Positions 44,408-52,393 of a stretch of 64,000 nucleotides of DNA are shown here, piece after piece; position 1 is the first letter of the stretch, and every line of letters starts with the position of its first letter. A program made the position numbers and the translations under genes. Source of the DNA: Brevundimonas sp. Root1279. GTDB lineage: Bacteria; Pseudomonadota; Alphaproteobacteria; Caulobacterales; Caulobacteraceae. The stretch lies in contig NZ_LMEB01000006.1 in assembly GCF_001425945.1 (NCBI RefSeq), positions 186,001 to 250,000 on the forward strand, given 5' to 3'. The notes beneath the pieces were generated by a model, which searched no databases, was not told where the DNA came from, and was given only the letters and a program-made list of their open reading frames with translations.

Positions 44408-45357
44408 GTCGCTTCGGACAGCCGCTCGGCCGAGGACAGGGTCTCGCGGGTGATGATCACCGGCGCGATGTTGACCGAAGCCAGAGGGCTGTTCTGGCGA
44501 ACCGCGGCGACCACCTGCTGAAGGGCCGAGCGGATCTGGCGGCTGGGGCTCTGCTCGACGGACAGGGCCATGGTTCCGGCCTTGATCCGCGACAGGGCCT
44601 CCGGCGTGGCGTCGAAGCCGAGCACGGAGACGCCGCTGACGCCCGCCGTACGCAGGGCCTCAATGGCGCCGAAGGCCATGTCGTCGTTCTCGGCCAGAAT
44701 GACGTCAGGCTTGGTCGCGCCCAGGGCGGTGAGGATGTTCTGGGTGACCGTCAGCCCCTGGTCCCGCGACCAGTTTGCAGACTGTTCAGCGACGATCGAA
44801 TAGCGTCCGCCCGCCTGGGTCAGGGCCTCGCTGACGCCGCGGGTGCGGTCGATGGCCGAGCTGCTGCCCGGCTGGCCGGTGAGCAGGACGATGCGGGCGC
44901 CCTGCGGATAGGTCCGCACGATCCACTCGACCATCATGCGGCCGCCCGCGACATTGTCGGCGCCGACGTGCGGCACCGGGGCGGTCGTACCCTCGATGCG
45001 CCGGTCGACCGTGATCACCGGCAGCGATTCCTTGAGGATGGAGTTCACCGCCGGGGCCAGGGCGTTGACGTCGGTGGGGGCCAGGATGACGCCCTTCACC
45101 CCCTGCACCAGCGCCGCCTCGATGTCGGCCGACTGCTTGGCGGAGTTGGCCTGGCCGTCGAGCACCACGACGTCGACGTCCAGCTTGGCCGCCTCGTCCA
45201 TCAGCTCGCGGCGCATGACCACGAAAAAGGGCTCGGCCATGTTGTGGAAACTGACGGCGATGCGGTCGCGCCCGCCGCCGCGACTACAGCCCGCCAAACC
45301 CAGCAACGGCGCGACCGAAACAGCGGCCACCAGACGACGACGCGACAGACAGACCAT
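44404..45357 (-). CDS. ibpA: Inositol-binding periplasmic protein, predicted lipoprotein
   Basis: A 317-residue type I periplasmic binding protein (ribose-binding fold). Landmarks are AVSFHNMAEPFFVVMRRELMDEAAKL at the start of the first lobe, GVILAPTDVNALAPAVNSIL, PVITVDRRIEG, NVAGGRMMVEWI and ILAENDDMAFGAIEALRTAGVSGVSVLGFDATPEAL. The signal ends in LLGLAGC with Cys24, a consensus lipobox, which is unusual for a Gram-negative solute-binding protein; Ser at +2 would predict outer-membrane sorting by the E. coli rule. The ATG at 45357 with GAGGG upstream is preferred to a GTG at 45372. It lies 66 bases behind the phytase gene. Confidence 0.88.
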   Translation of the reverse strand: MVCLSRRRLVAAVSVAPLLGLAGCSRGGGRDRIAVSFHNMAEPFFVVMRRELMDEAAKLDVDVVVLDGQANSAKQSADIEAALVQGVKGVILAPTDVNALAPAVNSILKESLPVITVDRRIEGTTAPVPHVGADNVAGGRMMVEWIVRTYPQGARIVLLTGQPGSSSAIDRTRGVSEALTQAGGRYSIVAEQSANWSRDQGLTVTQNILTALGATKPDVILAENDDMAFGAIEALRTAGVSGVSVLGFDATPEALSRIKAGTMALSVEQSPSRQIRSALQQVVAAVRQNSPLASVNIAPVIITRETLSSAERLSEAT

Positions 45358-45409
45358 CGTGCTTTCCCTCACCCAAAGCGAGCGTACGGCGCCGAACGCG
45401 GCGACGCGA

Positions 45410-45425
45410 GAGCCCTTGCGGGCTC
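45410..45425. other. Short hairpin at the phytase-ibpA junction
   Basis: GAGCCC-TTGC-GGGCTC (45410-45415 with 45420-45425) overlaps the phytase stop codon. It has no T run, so it would not end transcription; in an operon it could protect or separate message segments. Confidence 0.3.
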
Positions 45426-47517
45426 AGCGCATCTCCAGATTCAGCGCCTCGGCGATGCGCCGCCACGGCACGTATTTGTAGTTCTGCAGCTCGCCCGGCA
45501 GGACGTTGCGGCCGTCCTGGGCGATCAGCGCCCCGTGCTCGAAGCCCGGCCCTAGGTTGGCGCTGGACACCTCCAGGCCGTCGGTCTCGGAGATGCCGTC
45601 GATGCCGGCCTGGGGATCGGCCACCACGGCGAAGGAGCCGAGGTATTCCTGTGCGCCCTCGCGGCGGTAGACCGCATAGGTGTTGTTGCCCTGACTGGAC
45701 ACGACCAGATAGCCGCGGCCTCCGCCGAGGTCGTAGAGGCCGATGCCCTCCAGATCGTCCTTGATCGCCGGATTGCCCTCGACGGTATCGACCGGGGTCA
45801 TGGCCGGACCGGCGTCCGGCTCGGCGCCCATGCGCCAGATGCCGATGTCCTCCTCATCGACGAACAGCAGGCCGGCGACATCATCGGCGACGCAGCCCTC
45901 GGCCTGGGAGGCGAAGGCGAAGTCGCGCACGCGCTGGGCCCGGACGCGGCCGTTTCCGGCGTCGATCAGCTCCCACTGGCGCATCTCGCCATTGCTGTCG
46001 TTGATGAAGACGTAGGTCTTGCCGGTCCTGGCGCTGCGGTACATGCACTGGCCGTAGGGGTCGGCCTGCTCGGCCGCCTGCACGCCGTCGCTGATGTTCA
46101 CCAGCCGCCGCGCCTCGGTGTCGAGCCGATAGATGGCGATCGACTTGTGGGTGCGGTCGCTGGCGGTGACGAGCACGATCGGCTGGCCGCCGAGCATGAA
46201 GTCCGTGCGCAGGTCGACGTTGTTCATCTTGCCGTCCGGCAGGTGCTGCAGCACCCGGCCCTGCATGTCGTAGAGATAGAGACCCGACTTCTTGTCGGTG
46301 GCCACCACCAGGCTGGCGGCGGGGTTCGCCGGATTGGCCCAGATGGCCGGGTCGTCGGCGGCGTCGCCGGCGCTGAGCACCGGGACCGTCTCGAAGGTCG
46401 GGGTCACGGCGACGACCGACGGAGCCGGAGCCCGGGCCGGGTCCTGGGGCGTGCCGACACTCAGGTTCAGCGCGGCCGCGAGGTCGGCGATCGAGATCAC
46501 CTTATAGTTGGCCCCGCCGTCGGCATCCTCATCCGTGGCGACGAGCGCCCCTGCGGGGAAGCCCGCCCCCATGGCTGAACCCAGGATCGACAGTCCGCCC
46601 GGCTCGCCGACGGCCGCGCCGCCCTGCCCCGCCAGCGAGACCGCGCCGACCCAGGCGTCGTCCTTGCCCTGGTCATAGACATAGAGCCGGCCGCTGGAGG
46701 CGTCCGAGGCGACCAGATAGCGGGCGCCCTCGCCGCCGTCATACAGGGCGACGCCGCCCAATTCCTCGGTGATGCGGCCAAGGCGCGGGGCGTCGATCAG
46801 GGTCGGCGTGGCGTCGGTCTCCGGGTCGCCGTTGAAGCGCCACAGGCCGACGGCCTGTTCGGAGACATAGATCTTGCCGCCGACGTCGTCGCCGACGCAG
46901 TGCTCGGCCGGCGACGGCAGGCCGAGGCGACGCGACTGGCGGCTGGCGACGCGGCCCTCGCCATTGACGAAGACCATGCGCTGATCGAACTCGCCCCCGT
47001 CGCCCACGGCCACGACATATAGCCCGCCGTCGGCGGCGTTGCGGAAGAAGCAGACGCCCTCGGCCGCGAACCCGAGCGGTTCAGAGCCGGCGCCGACCTC
47101 GCTGAGCGTTCCGTTCGACAGGGCGAAGAAGCGCAGCGAGTTGTCGGTGGTGTCGGTCGTGGCCAGCAGGGCGACCGGGCGGCCGCCGAGCATGAAGCCG
47201 TGCCGGACGTCGAGGCTGCCGGCCTCGCCCGCCGGGACCGCACCCCGTCGGCGCCCCTGCAGGTCATAGATTTCGAGCCCGCCCAGCCCGGCGGTGGCGA
47301 CGACGCGGCTGGCGGCGGGGTTGGCCGAGTCGAGCACGACCACCGCCTTGTTGGCTTCCCCGCGCGCGGTAGGGGCCGTGTCGACGCGGGCGGTCACCAC
47401 GGTCGGATCGGGCGCGGCCGGCGCCGTCTGCGGCGCGGCGGTGGCGCAGGAGGCGACCCCCATCGATCCGGCCAGAGCCGTAGCGGCGAGCAGAATCCTG
47501 ATCGAGGTCCGTTCCAT
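45424..47517 (-). CDS. Tandem-domain beta-propeller phytase, lipoprotein
   Basis: A 697-residue phytase that removes phosphates from myo-inositol hexakisphosphate. The signal ends in GVASC (Cys24, lipobox), so the enzyme should be lipid-anchored, probably to the outer membrane. Two six-bladed propeller domains follow. The C-terminal one (about 372-697) keeps the calcium- and phosphate-binding motifs: DAADDPAIW at 385-393, Lys409/410 in ATDKKSGL, NNVDLR at 432-437, QAEGCVADD at 538-546, EEDIGIW at 555-561, DLEGIGLY at 588-595. The N-terminal one (about 36-355) has the same frame but lacks the DDPAIW and NNVD acids. Dual-domain phytases with an incomplete first domain are known, where it aids phytate binding. 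ATG at 47517 with GGGAG upstream. First gene before ibpA-iatA-iatP, divergent from a TonB receptor. Confidence 0.9.
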   Translation of the reverse strand: MERTSIRILLAATALAGSMGVASCATAAPQTAPAAPDPTVVTARVDTAPTARGEANKAVVVLDSANPAASRVVATAGLGGLEIYDLQGRRRGAVPAGEAGSLDVRHGFMLGGRPVALLATTDTTDNSLRFFALSNGTLSEVGAGSEPLGFAAEGVCFFRNAADGGLYVVAVGDGGEFDQRMVFVNGEGRVASRQSRRLGLPSPAEHCVGDDVGGKIYVSEQAVGLWRFNGDPETDATPTLIDAPRLGRITEELGGVALYDGGEGARYLVASDASSGRLYVYDQGKDDAWVGAVSLAGQGGAAVGEPGGLSILGSAMGAGFPAGALVATDEDADGGANYKVISIADLAAALNLSVGTPQDPARAPAPSVVAVTPTFETVPVLSAGDAADDPAIWANPANPAASLVVATDKKSGLYLYDMQGRVLQHLPDGKMNNVDLRTDFMLGGQPIVLVTASDRTHKSIAIYRLDTEARRLVNISDGVQAAEQADPYGQCMYRSARTGKTYVFINDSNGEMRQWELIDAGNGRVRAQRVRDFAFASQAEGCVADDVAGLLFVDEEDIGIWRMGAEPDAGPAMTPVDTVEGNPAIKDDLEGIGLYDLGGGRGYLVVSSQGNNTYAVYRREGAQEYLGSFAVVADPQAGIDGISETDGLEVSSANLGPGFEHGALIAQDGRNVLPGELQNYKYVPWRRIAEALNLEMR

Positions 47518-47599
47518 GGTGGTCTCCCATTCCCCTCGGCCCGCTGCGTGGCGGACGCCTTGTCTATAGGCCCGAACGATAGCCGACGGCCTCCGTTCT

Positions 47600-47643
47600 G
47601 CAAGGTATATTCCAACCCTATTGCAAGATGGAACATTTGTTCG
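47600..47643. promoter_or_regulatory. Two IolR-type GGAA-N6-TTCC boxes between phytase and TonB receptor genes
   Basis: GCAA-N6-TTCC at 47600-47613 and GGAA-N6-TTCG at 47630-47643, each one base from GGAA-N6-TTCC, lie 30 bases apart. The second also contains GAACA-TT-TGTTC, a perfect palindrome. GGAA-N6-TTCC is, as I recall, the operator proposed for the RpiR-type IolR repressor of Sinorhizobium meliloti. Location in the divergent promoter region suggests IolR control of both phytate genes. Confidence 0.55.
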
Positions 47644-47716
47644 TAGCGTCTGCGACAACAAGCCGCCCTGTGTTTCCAATCTCGGTTCTGAAGAGGCGGT
47701 ATCGGGGAGGAAGAAG

Positions 47717-50128
47717 ATGCGCGCCTACCGTCGGATGGCCCTCAAGGCCGCCTTGTTGAGTACCTGCCTGATGACGCCCTACGCGGCGTTCGCCCAGGAC
47801 GCCCAACCGGCACAAACCCAGCAGCCGCAAGACCAGCAGGCGACCACGCTCGACGAAGTCATCGTCACGGGCGAGATCCAGTACCGGGACCGCACCGACA
47901 CGGTCGCGCCCGAGCTGGTCTACGACCAGGAGTTCTTCGCCAAATTCGAGCCGACCTCGGTCGGCGACCAGTTGCGCCGCGTCCCGGGCGTGGCCTTCAC
48001 CAGCGACGTGGGCGAATCGGATGCGCCGCAGCTGCGCGGCCTCGGCCAGGGCTTCACCCAGGTGCTGGTCAACGGCCGCCCGATCCCGGGCGCCGGCAAC
48101 GACCGCACCGTCTTCGTCGACCGCATCCCGGCCGAAATCATCGACCGCATCGAGATCGTCCGCTCGCCCAGCGCCGACATCGACAGTCAGGGCGTCGGCG
48201 GCACGATCAACATCATCCTCAAGGACGGCGAGAGCCTGCCGCCGGGCGTGATCGCCCGCATCGGCGCCACCTACGACGTCGACATGTCCAAGACCCGGCC
48301 CAACGCCTCGGTGTCCTGGTCGGGGCGCAACGACGCCGAGAACGTCCTGTTCTCGGTGACCCTCGACGCCCAGCAGCGCTACAACAACAAGGACGTCGTC
48401 CAGGAAGTCTTCGAGGAGGACTCCGAGGGCTTCGCCGCCGAAGTCGCCGCCCGCGGCATGGGCCGCAGCCTTGCCCGCTTCGATGATCCGACCCAGTCGG
48501 TGGCCGTCGAGCGCACCGAAGAGCAGGACAGCCGCGACTCGACCGACCTGTCCTTCAACGGCGACCTGACGTGGCTGATCAACGACAAGAGCAGCTTGCG
48601 CGTCGACGCCTTCATGCTGAGCACGGCGCGCGACGAGCACCAGGACACGGTCATCTACGAGGGCGACGGCAGCGTCGGCGGCCTCGACCTGGCCAATCCG
48701 GAGTTCGAATTCCAGGACGCCGACTTCAACCAGGACAGCATGGGCGCCTCGGCCCTGTTCAAGACCGAGATCGACGAGAACACCGAGTTCGCGGCCCAGA
48801 TCCAGTTCAGCAACTTCCGCGACGACAGCACGGAAGAAACCTTCGAGGAGACGCCGACCAACCTGGTCGAGCGTGAATCAATCGACGCCGACGATACCGA
48901 ATGGACAGCCGACGCGACCATCACCCAGCAGATGCCGGGCTTCGCCCAGTCGCTGGGCATTCAGGGCGTCGAGTTCAAATACGGCGTCGCGGGCAAGATC
49001 AAGGACCGCGAGTTCAACCAGGTCGTCGACGAGGACCTGGGCGATCCGGACTACGCCACCACCGACGGCCAGTTCACCTACAAGGAAGAACGCTTCGACG
49101 CCTTCCTGCGCATCGAGTGGGAGTTCAACGACGCGGTCACCCTGCAGACCGGCCTGCGCGCCGAAAGCACCAAGACCGAGATCGACTTCCTGAACCAGTT
49201 CCTGGAAGGCGGCGTCCTCGAGGACGAGATCGAGGGCAGCGCCGAGCACGACGAGTTCATGCTCAACCCGTCGGCCCACCTGGTCTGGAAGCTGACCGAC
49301 AACGACCAGCTGCGCTTCAGCGCCGCCAAGACGGTGCGCCGCCCGTCGATCGACCAGCTGATCCCGGCGCTGGCGCTGGAATCGCCGGGCGACGAGGACG
49401 TCACCATCGGCAACCCGGACCTCTCGTTCGAGACTTCGCTCGGTTTCGACGTCGGCTACGAGCGGCGCTTCGCCGGTCGCGGCATCTTCGGCGTGAACCT
49501 GTTCTCGCGCTCGATCTCGGACCTGATCGCCCTGGTCAACACCGGCGAGGACGTCGATGTCGTCGGCCTGGATCCGGCCGACTACCCGGGCAACCTCTAC
49601 TCGTTCCAGAACATCGGCGACGCCGACGTCTACGGCATCGAGCTGGACCTCTCCGCCCCGCTGAGCTTCATGGGCCTGGACGAGACCGGGGTGTTCGCCA
49701 ACTTCACCCGCATGTGGTCCAGCCGGGCCGACCCGGCCGGCGGCGACGACGTGATGATCGATTTCCAGCCGGAGTACGTCTACAACGTCGGCCTCACCCA
49801 CAACATTCCGAGCTGGGACGCCAGCCTGGGCTTCAGCTACCAGAAGCAGGGTGAATCGCGCTTCGTGACCTACGGCGAAATCGAGAGCCAGCTGTACGAC
49901 GGCAACCTCGAACTGTTCCTCGAGAAGCGTCTCGGCAGCAACATGGTCCTGCGCCTGACCGGTACCAATCTGCTGGACGCCGAGAGCAACCAGGCCGAGG
50001 CCAACTTCGACGGCGACAACGGCGAAGAGATCCTCGCCAACCAGGCCGCCTTCAACGTCGACGCTTATGAGGTCGAACGCGAAGGCTCCTCGCCCAAGAT
50101 CACCCTCACTCTGCGGGCCGTTTTCTAG
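47717..50128 (+). CDS. TonB-dependent receptor, candidate phytate/inositol-phosphate receptor
   Basis: An 803-residue outer-membrane receptor. Signal peptide (ALLSTCLMTPYAAFAQ), TonB box TTLDEVIVTG at 43-52, plug domain with VGDQLRRVPGVAFTSDVGESDAPQLRGLGQGFTQVLVNGRPIPG and the RIEIVRSPSADIDSQGVGGTINII end, then a 22-strand-type barrel with long acidic loops (VQEVFEEDSEGFAAE, DDSTEETFEETPTN) and a C-terminal Phe (LTLRAVF). The ATG at 47717 has GGGGAGG six bases before; the frame runs 32 codons further upstream through the operator region without meaning. The substrate is inferred from the divergent phytase: TonB receptors import large scarce ligands, and phytate or its metal complexes fit. No binding motif proves this. 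Confidence 0.88.
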   Translation: MRAYRRMALKAALLSTCLMTPYAAFAQDAQPAQTQQPQDQQATTLDEVIVTGEIQYRDRTDTVAPELVYDQEFFAKFEPTSVGDQLRRVPGVAFTSDVGESDAPQLRGLGQGFTQVLVNGRPIPGAGNDRTVFVDRIPAEIIDRIEIVRSPSADIDSQGVGGTINIILKDGESLPPGVIARIGATYDVDMSKTRPNASVSWSGRNDAENVLFSVTLDAQQRYNNKDVVQEVFEEDSEGFAAEVAARGMGRSLARFDDPTQSVAVERTEEQDSRDSTDLSFNGDLTWLINDKSSLRVDAFMLSTARDEHQDTVIYEGDGSVGGLDLANPEFEFQDADFNQDSMGASALFKTEIDENTEFAAQIQFSNFRDDSTEETFEETPTNLVERESIDADDTEWTADATITQQMPGFAQSLGIQGVEFKYGVAGKIKDREFNQVVDEDLGDPDYATTDGQFTYKEERFDAFLRIEWEFNDAVTLQTGLRAESTKTEIDFLNQFLEGGVLEDEIEGSAEHDEFMLNPSAHLVWKLTDNDQLRFSAAKTVRRPSIDQLIPALALESPGDEDVTIGNPDLSFETSLGFDVGYERRFAGRGIFGVNLFSRSISDLIALVNTGEDVDVVGLDPADYPGNLYSFQNIGDADVYGIELDLSAPLSFMGLDETGVFANFTRMWSSRADPAGGDDVMIDFQPEYVYNVGLTHNIPSWDASLGFSYQKQGESRFVTYGEIESQLYDGNLELFLEKRLGSNMVLRLTGTNLLDAESNQAEANFDGDNGEEILANQAAFNVDAYEVEREGSSPKITLTLRAVF

Positions 50129-50157
50129 ACACTCACTCCTGAGCGTCCTGAGCGACT

Positions 50158-50194
50158 GGGGCGGCTTCCGAAACGGGAGCCGCCCCTTTCTTTC
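50158..50194 (+). terminator. Intrinsic terminator of the TonB receptor gene
   Basis: A 12-bp stem with one wobble (50158-50169 with 50175-50186) followed by TTTCTTTC. Confidence 0.85.
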
Positions 50195-50210
50195 GCCCCG
50201 ACCTGCGAAA

Positions 50211-50246
50211 CGAAAACGCCCGGCGTCTCCGAGGAGGCGCCGGGCG
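50211..50246 (-). terminator. Intrinsic terminator of the idh operon
   Basis: A 9-bp perfect outer stem (50217-50225 with 50238-50246), extended inward by further pairs, is followed on the minus strand by TTTTCG. It ends the dehydrogenase transcript 22 bases after the stop codon. Confidence 0.8.
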
Positions 50247-50267
50247 CTCGGCCTTCGGCATATCGCG

Positions 50268-51245
50268 TCAGAGGCGGACCGGCGCTCCGCTCTTCACGGA
50301 GGCGGCGGCGGCGTCGGCCAGGGCCAGGGCGGCGACGCCGTCGGCGTAGCCCACCGAAGGCTTGGCGCCATCGAGGATGTCGGCGAAGTGCGCCATCTCG
50401 CGGCGGTAGGCCTCGGCGTAGCGGTCCAGGAAGAAATTCTGGAAGCGGTCGGCCGCAGCGCCCGCCTCGCTCCACACCTGCACCGTGCTCTCCAGCACAT
50501 TGTCGGCGCGCAGCATCCCGGCCGAGGCGTAGGCCTCGATGCGCTGGTCATAGCCGAAGCCCGAGCGCCGGCTGTTGGAGATGACGCACAGCCGGCCCGA
50601 GGCGGTCTTGAGAACCGTGCGCGCGGTGTCGACGTCGCCCAGCTTGCCGATCTCCGCATCGACCAGGCAACTGCCGGCGGCATAGACCTCGACCGGCTCC
50701 TCGCCGAGCAGCCAGCGGGCCATGTCGAAGTCGTGGATGGCCATGTCCTTGAACAGTCCGCCCGAGACGGCGACGTAGGACGGGGGCGGCGGCGACGGAT
50801 CGTTGGAGGTGATCTGCACCGACTCCAGCACCCCGACCTCGCCGCGGTCCAACCGCGTCTTCAGGGCCTGGAAATTCGGGTCGAAGCGGCGGTTGAAGGC
50901 CAGGAGCATCCGCGCGTCCGACAGATCTCCGGCGGCGCTGCGGGCGCGCTCCAGGTCCTGGTCGATCGGCTTCTCGCAGAAGATGGCCTTGCCCGCCCGC
51001 GCCGCGCGGACGCTGTAGTCCAGGTGGGTGTCGGTCGAGCTCGCGATGATCACCCCGGCGATCGAAGCGTCAGCCAGCACGTCGTCGAGCGAGCACACCG
51101 GGACGCTCCATTCGGCGGCCAGGGCGTCAGCGGCCTCGGCGACCGGATCGACGACTCCGGCCAGGGCGATGCGATCGCTGAGGGCGGCGTTGCGGGCGTG
51201 GATGCGGCCGATGCGGCCCGCGCCGATGACGGCGACCTTATGCAT
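50268..51245 (-). CDS. Inositol 2-dehydrogenase-type Gfo/Idh/MocA oxidoreductase, second copy
   Basis: A 325-residue NAD(P)-dependent sugar dehydrogenase: Rossmann fold start VAVIGAGRIGRIHARNA, the catalytic-lysine motif CEKPID (Lys near 97), and the HDFDMARWLLGEEPVEVYA region with the Asp and His that assist hydride transfer. It is a close paralogue of the gene just upstream, sharing the CLVDAEIGKLGDVDTARTVLKT-type block. One likely acts on myo-inositol; this one may act on scyllo- or D-chiro-inositol, or on a keto-inositol, but that is inference. It overlaps the first copy by 8 bases and is followed by a terminator. Confidence 0.85.
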   Translation of the reverse strand: MHKVAVIGAGRIGRIHARNAALSDRIALAGVVDPVAEAADALAAEWSVPVCSLDDVLADASIAGVIIASSTDTHLDYSVRAARAGKAIFCEKPIDQDLERARSAAGDLSDARMLLAFNRRFDPNFQALKTRLDRGEVGVLESVQITSNDPSPPPPSYVAVSGGLFKDMAIHDFDMARWLLGEEPVEVYAAGSCLVDAEIGKLGDVDTARTVLKTASGRLCVISNSRRSGFGYDQRIEAYASAGMLRADNVLESTVQVWSEAGAAADRFQNFFLDRYAEAYRREMAHFADILDGAKPSVGYADGVAALALADAAAASVKSGAPVRL

Positions 51246-52242
51246 GGAAGAATTCTCCGAACTGGATCACCTGGCCGGTGCGAACCGACTCGTCGCATGC
51301 CTCGGCCAAGGCCAGGGCGACCAGGCCGTCGGCATAGCCGACCAGGGGCTTGGCGCGGCCGTGCAGGACGTCGGCGAAATGGGAAACCTCGGCGCGATAA
51401 GCCTCGGCGTAGCGCTGCATGAAGCCCGGCTGGATCGGCGCGCCCGCAGCGCCCGCCTCGGTCTGGGCGTGGACGGTGTCCAGCGCGACATTGCCGGCGG
51501 TGATCATGCCCTTTGAGCCGAAAGCCTCGATCCGCTGGTCGTAGCCATAGCCGCTGCGCCGGGTGTTGGAGATGACGCACAGCCGGCCCGAGACGGTCTT
51601 CAGCACGGTGCGGGCGGTGTCGACGTCGCCGAGACGGCCGATCTCCGGGTCCACCAGGCAGCTGGCGGCGGCGTAGACCTCGGCGATCTCCTCCTCCAGC
51701 AGCCAGCGGGCCAGGTCGAGGTCGTGGATGGTGAAGTCCTTGAACAGCCCCCCGCTGGTCGGGATAAACCCCGACGGCGGCGCGGCCGGGTCGTGGTTGA
51801 TCAGGTGCAGGCTCTCGAGGCGACCCACGGCCCCGGCGTCCACCTGGGCCTTCAGCGCGGCGAAATGCGGGTCGAAGCGGCGGTTGAAGGCCAGCACCAG
51901 CCGCGCGTCGCGCAGCTGCGGTCCGGCGGCGACCACCTTGTCCAGGTCGAGGTCGAGCGGCTTCTCGCTGAACACCGCCTTGCCGGCGGCGACCGCGGCC
52001 AGGATGTGCTCCAGGTGCAGGTCGGTCGAGCTGCACACCAGCACGCCGCCGATCGACGGGTCGGCGAGGGCCTGGTCGAGGGCGACGTGGGTCGCGCCGA
52101 ACGGGGCGCCGACCGCAGCGGCGGCCTGGGGGCGGGGGTCGATCACATACTTCAGGCGCAGGCCCGGATGCCGTCCGGCGTTCGGCCCGTGGATGGATCC
52201 CATCCGACCGGCGCCGATCAGCGCCACATCGATTCTACTCAC
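51238..52242 (-). CDS. Inositol 2-dehydrogenase (Gfo/Idh/MocA family), first copy
   Basis: A 334-residue oxidoreductase: VALIGAGRMGSIHGPNAG at the start, SEKPLD with the catalytic Lys, LAFNRRFDPHFAALK, GGLFKDFTIHDLDLARWL with catalytic Asp/His, and CLVDPEIGRLGDVDTARTVLKTVSGRLC. It should oxidise myo-inositol to 2-keto-myo-inositol, the first catabolic step, whose product goes to IolE. The start is GTG at 52242 with GGAG ten bases upstream; an open frame runs on to 52440 but crosses the operator region. It is divergent from iolR. Which of the two tandem copies is IdhA proper cannot be decided by eye. Confidence 0.87.
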   Translation of the reverse strand: MSRIDVALIGAGRMGSIHGPNAGRHPGLRLKYVIDPRPQAAAAVGAPFGATHVALDQALADPSIGGVLVCSSTDLHLEHILAAVAAGKAVFSEKPLDLDLDKVVAAGPQLRDARLVLAFNRRFDPHFAALKAQVDAGAVGRLESLHLINHDPAAPPSGFIPTSGGLFKDFTIHDLDLARWLLEEEIAEVYAAASCLVDPEIGRLGDVDTARTVLKTVSGRLCVISNTRRSGYGYDQRIEAFGSKGMITAGNVALDTVHAQTEAGAAGAPIQPGFMQRYAEAYRAEVSHFADVLHGRAKPLVGYADGLVALALAEACDESVRTGQVIQFGEFFHA

Positions 52243-52279
52243 TGTCTTCTCCGACCCCGAAACGCCTCTGACACAGCAT

Positions 52280-52317
52280 GGAACCGATATTCTGTCTATG
52301 TATGAAATAGAATTTCC
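52280..52317. promoter_or_regulatory. Two IolR-type boxes between idh and iolR
   Basis: GGAA-N6-TTCT at 52280-52293 and GAAA-N6-TTCC at 52304-52317, each one base from GGAA-N6-TTCC, are mirror images of each other around the divergent promoter region, 24 bases apart. They fit repression of idh and autoregulation of iolR. Confidence 0.6.
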
Positions 52318-52393
52318 ATCAGGAGCGCCTGTGTTCCATTGAGCGGGGGGGTCCGCCCCGCTAGGCTGGACGTTCGAAAGGCAGAGGCAATTC

